From NCBI GenBank assembly GCA_035610835.1, contig JAYJML010000021.1:496001-560000 (forward strand): a stretch of 64,000 bases of DNA, written 5' to 3'. Positions 1 through 11,382 of the stretch are shown piece by piece; position 1 is the first letter of the stretch; every line of letters begins with the position of its first letter. Position numbers and translations under genes: made by a program. Below the pieces are notes generated by a model. It saw only the letters and a list, made by a program, of their open reading frames with translations. It did no database searches and was not told the origin of the DNA. The stretch is from Ophiura sarsii. Its lineage: Eukaryota > Echinodermata > Ophiuroidea > Amphilepidida > Ophiuridae.

Positions 1-115
1 TGATGTAAAAACATATCTGTGTTGACTTTTGACTTTTCCTGAGTAATGCTATCTTGCTAGCTGCTCTATGCGCAGATACGAGCAACAATTGGATTTTTTT
101 GATAAAATTTGAAAG
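1..115 (+). repeat. Prototype left monomer
   Basis: This is the first full monomer and serves as a reference for its parts. Positions 1-30 hold tgatgtaaaaaca and the region that in most copies forms a short dyad. Positions 31-73 are the 43-bp core. Positions 74-83 read agatacgagc. Positions 84-115 are AT-rich with a caattg palindrome, a run of seven T and aaatttgaaag. This copy is of the acatatctgtgttgac subtype, with gataaaattt in the tail; the commoner subtype reads acacatctgtgttgat and gaaaaaattt. Confidence 0.95.
31..73 (+). other. Conserved 43-bp core shared by both families
   Basis: The segment starts gacttttcctgagtaatgct and ends gctgctctatgcgc. The same 43 bp appears on the minus strand of every typical right-family monomer, with one consistent difference (gctatc on the left, gctacc on the right). 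It contains the palindrome gctagc. The AT-rich remainder of the monomer differs much more between families in both sequence and length. Such a conservation contrast is what a protein-binding box inside a satellite would produce, but that is inference; gene conversion alone could also explain it. Confidence 0.6.
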
Positions 116-239
116 TGATGTAAAAACATATCTGTGTTGACTTTTGACTTTTCCTGAGTAATGCTATCTTGCTAGCTGCTCTATGCGCAGATACGAGCAA
201 CAATTGGATTTTTTTGAAAAAATTTGAAAGTGATGTAAA

Positions 240-253
240 AACACATCTGTGTT
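240..253. other. 14-bp dyad in the left monomer
   Basis: AACACA, a two-base centre (tc), then TGTGTT forms a perfect six-base inverted repeat in the commoner left subtype. The subtype with acatatctg breaks it by one base. In most right-family monomers the equivalent site reads aacacggatgtgtt, which breaks one pair; the minority right subtype with aacacagatgtgtt restores it. It is a small element repeated more than a hundred times, and could be a dimeric protein site or have no function. Confidence 0.45.
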
Positions 254-631
254 GATTTTTGACTTTTCCTGAGTAATGCTATCTTGCTAGCTGCTCTATG
301 CGCAGATACGAGCAACAATTGGATTTTTTTGAAAAAATTTGAAAGTGATGTAAAAACACATCTGTGTTGATTTTTGACTTTTCCTGAGTAATGCTATCTT
401 ACTAGCTGCTCTATGCGCAGATACGAGCAACAATTGGATTTTTTTGAAAAAATTTGAAAGTGATGTAAAAACACATCTGTGTTGATTTTTGACTTTTCCT
501 GAGTAATGCTATCTTGCTAGCTGCTCTTTGCGCAGATACGAGCAACAATTGGATTTTTTTGAAAAAATTTGAAAGTGATGTAAAAACACATCTGTGTTGA
601 TTTTTGACTTTTCCTGAGTAATGCTATCTTG

Positions 632-634
632 CTA
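632..634 (+). other. Nine-base slippage deletion marking 106-bp monomers
   Basis: Normal cores read ttgCTAgctgctCTAtgcg; here they read ttgCTAtgcg, a loss of nine bases between two CTA triplets. The same deletion occurs at 1429, 2340, 11983, 12780, 13691, 19661, 35973 and 36884. All nine sites are related by the segmental duplications, so one slippage event followed by copying is enough. It always precedes an aacgatttg marker monomer. Confidence 0.85.
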
Positions 635-669
635 TGCGCAGATACGAGCAACGATTTGATTTTTTTGAA

Positions 670-770
670 AATTATTAAAAGTGATGTAAAAACACATCTG
701 TGTTGATTTTTGACTTTTCCTGAGTTATGCTACCTTGCTAGCTGCTCTATGCGCCGATACGAGCAACAAT
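670..770 (+). repeat. Marker monomer that delimits left-array blocks
   Basis: A diverged AT-rich tail (aacgatttg, then gaaaattattaaaag) is followed by a core with gttatgctacc and gcgccgatacg. I count between 55 and 60 occurrences. Common spacings are 230, 460, 575, 690, 920 and 1,035 bp, or 2, 4, 5, 6, 8 and 9 monomers. The marker's taaaag and gctacc states resemble the right family's module A and core, so it may preserve an older sequence state. Confidence 0.75.
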
Positions 771-3581
771 TGGATTTTTTTGATAAAATTTGAAAGTGAT
801 GTAAAAACATATCTGTGTTGACTTTTGACTTTTCCTGAGTAATGCTATCTTGCTAGCTGCTCTATGCGCAGATACGAGCAACAATTGGATTTTTTTGATA
901 AAATTTGAAAGTGATGTAAAAACATATCTGTGTTGACTTTTGACTTTTCCTGAGTAATGCTATCTTGCTAGCTGCTCTATGCGCAGATACGAGCAACAAT
1001 TGGATTTTTTTGAAAAAATTTGAAAGTGATGTAAAAACACATCTGTGTTGATTTTTGACTTTTCCTGAGTAATGCTATCTTGCTAGCTGCTCTATGCGCA
1101 GATACGAGCAACAATTGGATTTTTTTGAAAAAATTTGAAAGTGATGTAAAAACACATCTGTGTTGATTTTTTGACTTTTCCTGAGTAATGCTATCTTGCT
1201 AGCTGCTCTATGCGCAGATACGAGCAACAATTGGATTTTTTTGAAAAAATTTGAAAGTGATGTAAAAACACATCTGTGTTGATTTTTGACTTTTCCTGAG
1301 TAATGCTATCTTGCTAGCTGCTCTTTGCGCAGATACGAGCAACAATTGGATTTTTTTGAAAAAATTTGAAAGTGATGTAAAAACACATCTGTGTTGATTT
1401 TTGACTTTTCCTGAGTAATGCTATCTTGCTATGCGCAGATACGAGCAACGATTTGATTTTTTTGAAAATTATTAAAAGTGATGTAAAAACACATCTGTGT
1501 TGATTTTTGACTTTTCCTGAGTTATGCTACCTTGCTAGCTGCTCTATGCGCCGATACGAGCAACAATTGGATTTTTTTGATAAAATTTGAAAGTGATGTA
1601 AAAACATATCTGTGTTGATTTTTGACTTTTCCTGAGTAATGCTATCTTGCTAGCTGTTCTATGCGCAGATACGAGCAACAATTGGATTTTTTTGAAAAAA
1701 TTTGAAAGTGATGTAAAAACACATCTGTGTTGATTTTTGACTTTTCCTGAGTAATGCTACCTTGCTAGCTGCTCTATGCGCCCATACGAGTAACAATTGG
1801 ATTTTTTTGAAAAAATTTGAAAGTGATGTAAAAACACATCTGTGTTGATTTTTGACTTTTCCTGAGTAATGCTATCTTGCTAGCTGCTCTATGCGCAGAT
1901 ACGAGCAACAATTTGATTTTTTTGAAAAAATTTGAAAGTGATGTAAAAACATATCTGTGTTGACTTTTGACTTTTCCTGAGTAATGCTATCTTGCTAGCT
2001 GCTCTATGCGCAGATACGAGCAACAATTGGATTTTTTTGATAAAATTTGAAAGTGATGTAAAAACATATCTGTGTTGACTTTTGACTTTTCCTGAGTAAT
2101 GTTATCTTGCTAGCTGCTCTATGCGCAGATACGAGCAACAATTGGATTTTTTTGAAAAAATTTGAAAGTGATGTAAAAACACATCTGTGTTGATTTTTGA
2201 CTTTTCCTGAGTAATGCTATCTTGCTAGCTGCTCTATGCGCAGATACGAGCAACAATTGGATTTTTTTGAAAAAATTTGAAAGTGATGTAAAAACACATC
2301 TGTGTTGATTTTTGACTTTTCCTGAGTAATGCTATCTTGCTATGCGCAGATACGAGCAACGATTTGATTTTTTTGAAAATTATTAAAAGTGATGTAAAAA
2401 CACATCTGTGTTGATTTTTGACTTTTCCTGAGTTATGCTACCTTGCTAGCTGCTCTATGCGCCGATACGAGCAACAATTGGATTTTTTTGATAAAATTTG
2501 AAAGTGATGTAAAAACATATCTGTGTTGATTTTTGACTTTTCCTGAGTAATGCTATCTTGCTAGCTGCTCTATGCGCAGATACGAGCAACAATTGGATTT
2601 TTTTGAAAAAATTTGAAAGTGATGTAAAAACACATCTGTGTTGATTTTTGACTTTTCCTGAGTAATGCTACCTTGCTAGCTGCTCTATGCGCCCATACGA
2701 GTAACAATTGGATTTTTTTGAAAAAATTTGAAAGTGATGTAAAAACACATCTGTGTTGATTTTTGACTTTTCCTGAGTAATGCTATCTTGCTAGCTGCTC
2801 TATGCGCAGATACGAGCAACAATTTGATTTTTTTGAAAAAATTTGAAAGTGATGTAAAAACACATCTGTGTTGATTTTTGACTTTTCCTGAGTAATGTTA
2901 TCTTGCTAGCTGCTCTATGCGCAGATACGAGCAACGATTTGATTTTTTTGAAAATTATTAAAAGTGATGTAAAAACACATCTGTGTTGATTTTTGACTTT
3001 TCCTGAGTTATGCTACCTTGCTAGCTGCTCTATGCGCCGATACGAGCAACAATTGGATTTTTTTGAAAACATTTGAAAGTGATGTAAAAACACATCTGTG
3101 TTGATTTTTGACTTTTCCTGAGTAATGCTATCTTGCTAGCTGCTCTATGCGCAGATACGAGCAACAATTGGATTTTTTTGAAAAAATTTGAAAGTGATGT
3201 AAAAACACATCTGTGTTGATTTTTGACTTTTCCTGAGTAATGCTATCTTGCTAGCTGCTCTATGCGCAGATACGAGCAACAATTGGATTTTTTTGAAAAA
3301 ATTTGAAAGTGATGTAAAAACACATCTGTGTTGATTTTTGACTTTTCCTGAGTAATGCTATCTTGCTAGCTGCTCTATGCGCAGATCCGAGCAACAATTG
3401 GATTTTTTTGATAAAATTTGAAAGTGATGTAAAAACACATCTGTGTTGATTTTTGACTTTTCCTGAGTAATGCTATCTTGCTAGCTGCTCTATGCGCAGA
3501 TACGAGCAACGATTTGATTTTTTTGAAAATTATTAAAAGTGATGTAAAAACACATCTGTGTTGATTTTTGACTTTTCCTGA

Positions 3582-6250
3582 GTTATGCTACCTTGCTAGC
3601 TGCTCTATGCGCCGATACGAGCAACAATTGGATTTTTTTGAAAATTTTTGAAAGTGATGTAAAAACACATCTGTGTTGATTTTTGACTTTTCCTGAGTAA
3701 TGCTATCTTGCTAGCTGCTCTATGCGCAGATACGAGCAACAATTGGATTTTTTTGAAAAAATTTGAAAGTGATGTAAAAACACATCTGTGTTGATTTTTG
3801 ACTTTTCCTGAGTAATGCTATCTTGCTAGCTGCTCTATGCGCAGATACGAGCAACAATTGGATTTTTTGAAAAAATTTGAAAGTGATGTAAAAACACATC
3901 TGTGTTGATTTTTGACTTTTCCTGAGTAATGCTATCTTGCTAGCTGCTCTATGCGCAGATCCGAGCAACAATTGGATTTTTTTGATAAAATTTGAAAGTG
4001 ATGTAAAAACATATCTGTGTTGATTTTTGACTTTTCCTGAGTAATGCTATCTTGCTAGCTGCTCTATGCGCAGATACGAGCAACAATTTGATTTTTTTGA
4101 AAAAAATTGAAAGTGATGTAAAAACACATCTGTGTTGATTTTTGACTTTTCCTGAGTAATGCTATCTTGCTAGCTGCTCTATGCGCAGATACGAGCAACG
4201 ATTTGATTTTTTTGAAAATTATTAAAAGTGATGTAAAAACACATCTGTGTTGATTTTTGACTTTTCCTGAGTTATGCTACCTTGCTAGCTGCTCTATGCG
4301 CCGATACGAGCAACAATTGGATTTTTTTGAAAAAATTTGAAAGTGATGTAAAAACATATCTGTGTTGATTTTTGACTTTTCCTGAGTAATGCTATCTTGC
4401 TAGCTGCTCTATGCGCAGATACGAGCAACAATTGGATTTTTTTGAAAAAATTTGAAAGTGATGTAAAAACACATCTGTGTTGATTTTTGACTTTTCCTGA
4501 GTAATGCTATCTTGCTAGCTGCTCTATGCGCAGATACGAGCAACAATTGGATTTTTTTGAAAAAATTTGAAAGTGATGTAAAAACACATCTGTGTTGATT
4601 TTTGACTTTTCCTGAGTAATGCTATCTTGCTAGCTGCTCTATGCGCAGATCCGAGCAACAATTGGATTTTTTTGATAAAATTTGAAAGTGATGTAAAAAC
4701 ACATCTGTGTTGATTTTTGACTTTTCCTGAGTAATGCTATCTTGCTAGCTGCTCTATGCGCAGATCCGAGCAACAATTGGATTTTTTTGATAAAATTTGA
4801 AAGTGATGTAAAAACATATCTGTGTTGATTTTTGACTTTTCCTGAGTAATGCTATCTTGCTAGCTGCTCTATGCGCAGATACGAGCAACAATTTGATTTT
4901 TTTGAAAAAATTTGAAAGTGATGTAAAAACACATCTGTGTTGATTTTTGACTTTTCCTGAGTAATGCTATCTTGCTAGCTGCTCTATGCGCAGATCCGAG
5001 CAACAATTGGATTTTTTTGATAAAATTTGAAAGTGATGTAAAAACACATCTGTGTTGATTTTTGACTTTTCCTGAGTAATGCTATCTTGCTAGCTGCTCT
5101 ATGCGCAGATACGAGCAACGATTTGATTTTTTTGAAAATTATTAAAAGTGATGTAAAAACACATCTGTGTTGATTTTTGACTTTTCCTGAGTTATGCTAC
5201 CTTGCTAGCTGCTCTATGCGCCGATACGAGCAACAATTGGATTTTTTTGAAAAATTTTGAAAGTGATGTAAAAACACATCTGTGTTGATTTTTGACTTTT
5301 CCTGAGTAATGCTATCTTGCTAGCTGCTCTATGCGCAGATACGAGCAACAATTGGATTTTTTTGAAAAAATTTGAAAGTGATGTAAAAACACATCTGTGT
5401 TGATTTTTGACTTTTCCTGAGTAATGCTATCTTGCTAGCTGCTCTATGCGCAGATACGAGCAACAATTGGATTTTTTGAAAAAATTTGAAAGTGATGTAA
5501 AAACACATCTGTGTTGATTTTTGACTTTTCCTGAGTAATGCTATCTTGCTAGCTGCTCTATGCGCAGATCCGAGCAACAATTGGATTTTTTTGATAAAAT
5601 TTGAAAGTGATGTAAAAACATATCTGTGTTGATTTTTGACTTTTCCTGAGTAATGCTATCTTGCTAGCTGCTCTATGCGCAGATACGAGCAACAATTTGA
5701 TTTTTTTGAAAAAAATTGAAAGTGATGTAAAAACACATCTGTGTTGATTTTTGACTTTTCCTGAGTAATGCTATCTTGCTAGCTGCTCTATGCGCAGATA
5801 CGAGCAACGATTTGATTTTTTTGAAAATTATTAAAAGTGATGTAAAAACACATCTGTGTTGATTTTTGACTTTTCCTGAGTTATGCTACCTTGCTAGCTG
5901 CTCTATGCGCCGATACGAGCAACAATTGGATTTTTTTGAAAAAATTTGAAAGTGATGTAAAAACATATCTGTGTTGATTTTTGACTTTTCCTGAGTAATG
6001 CTATCTTGCTAGCTGCTCTATGCGCAGATACGAGCAACAATTGGATTTTTTTGAAAAAATTTGAAAGTGATGTAAAAACACATCTGTGTTGATTTTTGAC
6101 TTTTCCTGAGTAATGCTATCTTGCTAGCTGCTCTATGCGCAGATACGAGCAACAATTGGATTTTTTTGAAAAAATTTGAAAGTGATGTAAAAACACATCT
6201 GTGTTGATTTTTGACTTTTCCTGAGTAATGCTATCTTGCTAGCTGCTCTA
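3582..6250 (+). repeat. 14-monomer unit (1,609 bp) repeated in tandem
   Basis: Monomers from about 3582 recur at +1,609 bp (14 x 115 minus 1), shown by the run gaaaattttt or gaaaaatttt, then a monomer with only six T in its tail (about 3860 and 5470), then gcagatccgag. The internal block order is six monomers followed by eight. The second copy is incomplete at its right end, where it gives way to the dimer ladder. The same 1,609-bp step reappears inside the 4,597-bp HOR (24720 to 26329 and 29317 to 30926). Confidence 0.75.
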
Positions 6251-6256
6251 TGCGCA

Positions 6257-7406
6257 GATCCGAGCAACAATTGGATTTTTTTGATAAAATTTGAAAGTGA
6301 TGTAAAAACACATCTGTGTTGATTTTTGACTTTTCCTGAGTAATGCTATCTTGCTAGCTGCTCTATGCGCAGATACGAGCAACGATTTGATTTTTTTGAA
6401 AATTATTAAAAGTGATGTAAAAACACATCTGTGTTGATTTTTGACTTTTCCTGAGTAATGCTATCTTGCTAGCTGCTCTATGCGCAGATCCGAGCAACAA
6501 TTGGATTTTTTTGATAAAATTTGAAAGTGATGTAAAAACACATCTGTGTTGATTTTTGACTTTTCCTGAGTAATGCTATCTTGCTAGCTGCTCTATGCGC
6601 AGATACGAGCAACGATTTGATTTTTTTGAAAATTATTAAAAGTGATGTAAAAACACATCTGTGTTGATTTTTGACTTTTCCTGAGTAATGCTATCTTGCT
6701 AGCTGCTCTATGCGCAGATCCGAGCAACAATTGGATTTTTTTGATAAAATTTGAAAGTGATGTAAAAACACATCTGTGTTGATTTTTGACTTTTCCTGAG
6801 TAATGCTATCTTGCTAGCTGCTCTATGCGCAGATACGAGCAACGATTTGATTTTTTTGAAAATTATTAAAAGTGATGTAAAAACACATCTGTGTTGATTT
6901 TTGACTTTTCCTGAGTTATGCTACCTTGCTAGCTGCTCTATGCGCCGATACGAGCAACAATTGGATTTTTTTGAAAAAATTTGAAAGTGATGTAAAAACA
7001 CATCTGTGTTGATTTTTGACTTTTCCTGAGTAATGCTATCTTGCTAGCTGCTCTATGCGCAGATACGAGCAACGATTTGATTTTTTTGAAAATTATTAAA
7101 AGTGATGTAAAAACACATCTGTGTTGATTTTTGACTTTTCCTGAGTTATGCTACCTTGCTAGCTGCTCTATGCGCAGATCCGAGCAACAATTGGATTTTT
7201 TTGATAAAATTTGAAAGTGATGTAAAAACACATCTGTGTTGATTTTTGACTTTTCCTGAGTAATGCTATCTTGCTAGCTGCTCTATGCGCAGATACGAGC
7301 AACGATTTGATTTTTTTGAAAATTATTAAAAGTGATGTAAAAACACATCTGTGTTGATTTTTGACTTTTCCTGAGTTATGCTACCTTGCTAGCTGCTCTA
7401 TGCGCC
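6257..7406 (+). repeat. 230-bp dimer ladder, five units
   Basis: Two-monomer units repeat at 6257, 6487, 6717, 6947 and 7177. Each pairs a monomer with gatccgag and gataaaattt (or its gccgatacg replacement at 6947) with a monomer with aacgatttg and aaaattattaaaag. Elsewhere these two neighbours sit inside longer blocks, so this looks like local expansion by unequal exchange of a dimer. Confidence 0.8.
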
Positions 7407-7440
7407 GATACGAGCAACAATTGGATTTTTTTGAAAAATT

Positions 7441-8166
7441 TTGAAAGTGATGTAAAAACACATCTGTGTTGATTTTTGACTTTTCCTGAGTAATGCTATC
7501 TTGCTAGCTGCTCTATGCGCAGATACGAGCAACAATTGGATTTTTTTGAAAAAATTTGAGTGATGTAAAAACACATCTGTGTTGATTTTTGACTTTTCCT
7601 GAGTAATGCTATCTTGCTAGCTGCTCTATGCGCAGATACGAGCAACAATTGGATTTTTTTGAAAAAATTTGAAAGTGATGTAAAAACACATCTGTGTTGA
7701 TTTTTGACTTTTCCTGAGTAATGCTATCTTGCTAGCTGCTCTATGCGCAGATCCGAGCAACAATTGGATTTTTTTGATAAAATTTGAAAGTGATGTAAAA
7801 ACATATCTGTGTTGATTTTTGACTTTTCCTGAGTAATGCTATCTTGCTAGCTGCTCTATGCGCAGATACGAGCAACAATTTGATTTTTTTGAAAAAAATT
7901 GAAAGTGATGTAAAAACACATCTGTGTTGATTTTTGACTTTTCCTGAGTAATGCTATCTTGCTAGCTGCTCTATGCGCAGATACGAGCAACGATTTGATT
8001 TTTTTGAAAATTATTAAAAGTGATGTAAAAACACATCTGTGTTGATTTTTGACTTTTCCTGAGTTATGCTACCTTGCTAGCTGCTCTATGCGCCGATACG
8101 AGCAACAATTGGATTTTTTTGAAAAAATTTGAAAGTGATGTAAAAACACATCTGTGTTGATTTTTG
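7441..8166 (+). repeat. Ordinary left monomers between the dimer ladder and the 1,608-bp pair
   Basis: Six to seven monomers with standard left-family bases and two marker monomers (about 8062 and, just beyond, 8637). A two-base deletion (ttgagtgatg near 7556) makes one monomer 113 bp. Nothing other than satellite is seen. Confidence 0.85.
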
Positions 8167-9774
8167 ACTTTTCCTGAGTAATGCTACCTTGGTAGCTGCT
8201 CTATGCGCAGATACGAGCAACAATTGGATTTTTTTGAAAAAATTTGAAAGTGATGTAAATACATATATGTGTTGATTTTTGACTTTTCCTGAGTAATGCT
8301 ACCTTGGTAGCTGCTCTATGCGCAGATACGAGCAACAATTGGATTTTTTTGAAAAAATTTGAAAGTGATGTAAAAACACATCTGTGTTGATTTTTGACTT
8401 TTCCTGAGTAATGCTATCTTGCTAGCTGCTCTATGCGCAGATACGAGCAACAATTGGATTTTTGTGAAAAAATTTGAAAGTGATGTAAAAACACATCTGT
8501 GTTGATTTTTGACTTTTCCTGAGTAATGCTATCTTGCTAGCTGCTCTATGCGCAGATACGAGCAACGATTTGATTTTTTTGAAAATTATTAAAAGTGATG
8601 TAAAAACACATCTGTGTTGATTTTTGACTTTTCCTGAGTTATGCTACCTTGCTAGCTGCTCTATGCGCCGATACGAGCAACAATTGGATTTTTTTGATAA
8701 AATTTGAAAGTGATGTAAAACATATCTGTGTTGACTTTTGACTTTTCCTGAGTAATGCTATCTTGCTAGCTGCTCTATGCGCAGATACGAGCAACAATTG
8801 GATTTTTTTGATAAAATTTGAAAGTGATGTAAAAACATATCTGTGTTGACTTTTGACTTTTCCTGAGTAATGCTATCTTGCTAGCTGCTCTATGCGCAGA
8901 TACGAGCAACAATTGGATTTTTTTGATAAAATTTGAAAGTGATGTAAAAACATATCTGTGTTGACTTTTGACTTTTCCTGAGTAATGCTATCTTGCTAGC
9001 TGCTCTATGCGCAGATACGAGCAACAATTGGATTTTTTTGAAAAAATTTGAAAGTGATGTAAAAACACATCTGTGTTGATTTTTGACTTTTCCTGAGTAA
9101 TGCTATCTTGCTAGCTGCTCTATGCGCAGATACGAGCAACAATTGGATTTTTTTGAAAAAATTTGAAAGTGATGTAAAAACACATCTGTGTTGATTTTTG
9201 ACTTTTCCTGAGTAATGCTATCTTGCTAGCTGCTCTATGCGCAGATACGAGCAACAATTGGATTTTTTTGAAAAAATTTGAAAGTGATGTAAAAACACAT
9301 CTGTGTTGATTTTTGACTTTTCCTGAGTAATGCTATCTTGCTAGCTGCTCTTTGCGCAGATACGAGCAACAATTGGATTTTTTTGAAAAAATTTGAAAGT
9401 GATGTAAAAACACATCTGTGTTGATTTTTGACTTTTCCTGAGTAATGCTATCTTGCTAGCTGCTCTATGCGCAGATACGAGCAACGATTTGATTTTTTTG
9501 AAAATTATTAAAAGTGATGTAAAAACACATCTGTGTTGATTTTTGACTTTTCCTGAGTTATGCTACCTTGCTAGCTGCTCTATGCGCCGATACGAGCAAC
9601 AATTGGATTTTTTTGATAAAATTTGAAAGTGATGTAAAACATATCTGTGTTGACTTTTGACTTTTCCTGAGTAATGCTATCTTGCTAGCTGCTCTATGCG
9701 CAGATACGAGCAACAATTGGATTTTTTTGATAAAATTTGAAAGTGATGCAAAAACATATCTGTGTTGACTTTTG
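8167..9774 (+). repeat. 1,608-bp tandem duplication, copy 1
   Basis: This matches 9775-11382 at offset 1,608. Shared rare variants are ccttggtag twice (8188 and about 8310), aaatacatatatgtg (about 8257), a tail with ggatttttgtg (about 8455) and the four-A monomer tgatgtaaaacatat at 8711. The copies differ at about 8468, where copy 2 has gacaaaattt. At the right end of this block the next ccttggtag opens copy 2. Confidence 0.8.
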
Positions 9775-11382
9775 ACTTTTCCTGAGTAATGCTACCTTGG
9801 TAGCTGCTCTATGCGCAGATACGAGCAACAATTGGATTTTTTTGAAAAAATTTGAAAGTGATGTAAATACATATATGTGTTGATTTTTGACTTTTCCTGA
9901 GTAATGCTACCTTGGTAGCTGCTCTATGCGCAGATACGAGCAACAATTGGATTTTTTTGAAAAAATTTGAAAGTGATGTAAAAACACATCTGTGTTGATT
10001 TTTGACTTTTCCTGAGTAATGCTATCTTGCTAGCTGCTCTATGCGCAGATACGAGCAACAATTGGATTTTTGTGACAAAATTTGAAAGTGATGTAAAAAC
10101 ACATCTGTGTTGATTTTTGACTTTTCCTGAGTAATGCTATCTTGCTAGCTGCTCTATGCGCAGATACGAGCAACGATTTGATTTTTTTGAAAATTATTAA
10201 AAGTGATGTAAAAACACATCTGTGTTGATTTTTGACTTTTCCTGAGTTATGCTACCTTGCTAGCTGCTCTATGCGCCGATACGAGCAACAATTGGATTTT
10301 TTTGATAAAATTTGAAAGTGATGTAAAACATATCTGTGTTGACTTTTGACTTTTCCTGAGTAATGCTATCTTGCTAGCTGCTCTATGCGCAGATACGAGC
10401 AACAATTGGATTTTTTTGATAAAATTTGAAAGTGATGTAAAAACATATCTGTGTTGACTTTTGACTTTTCCTGAGTAATGCTATCTTGCTAGCTGCTCTA
10501 TGCGCAGATACGAGCAACAATTGGATTTTTTTGATAAAATTTGAAAGTGATGTAAAAACATATCTGTGTTGACTTTTGACTTTTCCTGAGTAATGCTATC
10601 TTGCTAGCTGCTCTATGCGCAGATACGAGCAACAATTGGATTTTTTTGAAAAAATTTGAAAGTGATGTAAAAACACATCTGTGTTGATTTTTGACTTTTC
10701 CTGAGTAATGCTATCTTGCTAGCTGCTCTATGCGCAGATACGAGCAACAATTGGATTTTTTTGAAAAAATTTGAAAGTGATGTAAAAACACATCTGTGTT
10801 GATTTTTGACTTTTCCTGAGTAATGCTATCTTGCTAGCTGCTCTATGCGCAGATACGAGCAACAATTGGATTTTTTTGAAAAAATTTGAAAGTGATGTAA
10901 AAACACATCTGTGTTGATTTTTGACTTTTCCTGAGTAATGCTATCTTGCTAGCTGCTCTTTGCGCAGATACGAGCAACAATTGGATTTTTTTGAAAAAAT
11001 TTGAAAGTGATGTAAAAACACATCTGTGTTGATTTTTGACTTTTCCTGAGTAATGCTATCTTGCTAGCTGCTCTATGCGCAGATACGAGCAACGATTTGA
11101 TTTTTTTGAAAATTATTAAAAGTGATGTAAAAACACATCTGTGTTGATTTTTGACTTTTCCTGAGTTATGCTACCTTGCTAGCTGCTCTATGCGCCGATA
11201 CGAGCAACAATTGGATTTTTTTGATAAAATTTGAAAGTGATGTAAAACATATCTGTGTTGACTTTTGACTTTTCCTGAGTAATGCTATCTTGCTAGCTGC
11301 TCTATGCGCAGATACGAGCAACAATTGGATTTTTTTGATAAAATTTGAAAGTGATGTAAAAACATATCTGTGTTGACTTTTG
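9775..11382 (+). repeat. 1,608-bp tandem duplication, copy 2
   Basis: This is the second copy of 8167-9774, with ccttggtag at 9791, aaatacatatatgtg near 9865 and the four-A monomer at 10319. Another four-A monomer at 11238 corresponds to 9630 in copy 1. 10319 and 11238 are 919 bp apart, and the eight monomers starting at each are alike, showing that an eight-monomer unit underlies this part of the array. Confidence 0.78.

Larger units (their letters stand above)
1..5250 (+). repeat. Segmental duplication, copy 1 (offset 11,351 bp)
   Basis: This block matches 11352-16601 at a constant offset of 11,351 bp. Private variants shared at the offset include ttactag (400/11751), an extra T near 1160/12511, tagctgttct (1651/13002), gttatctt (2101/13452), gaaaacattt (about 3065/14416) and gaaaattttt (about 3642/14993). 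One difference I saw is acatat near 2515 against acacat near 13866. The match starts at base 1, so the duplication extends beyond the window. Confidence 0.85.

Noticed and set aside
3720..3971. 83-codon open frame on the minus strand, recurring 13 times in the left array
   Set aside because: Its product is two copies of one 38-residue peptide because a 114-bp (six-T) monomer briefly keeps frame. The 115-bp period otherwise shifts frame every monomer. No start context, no non-repeat sequence and no family similarity were recognised.
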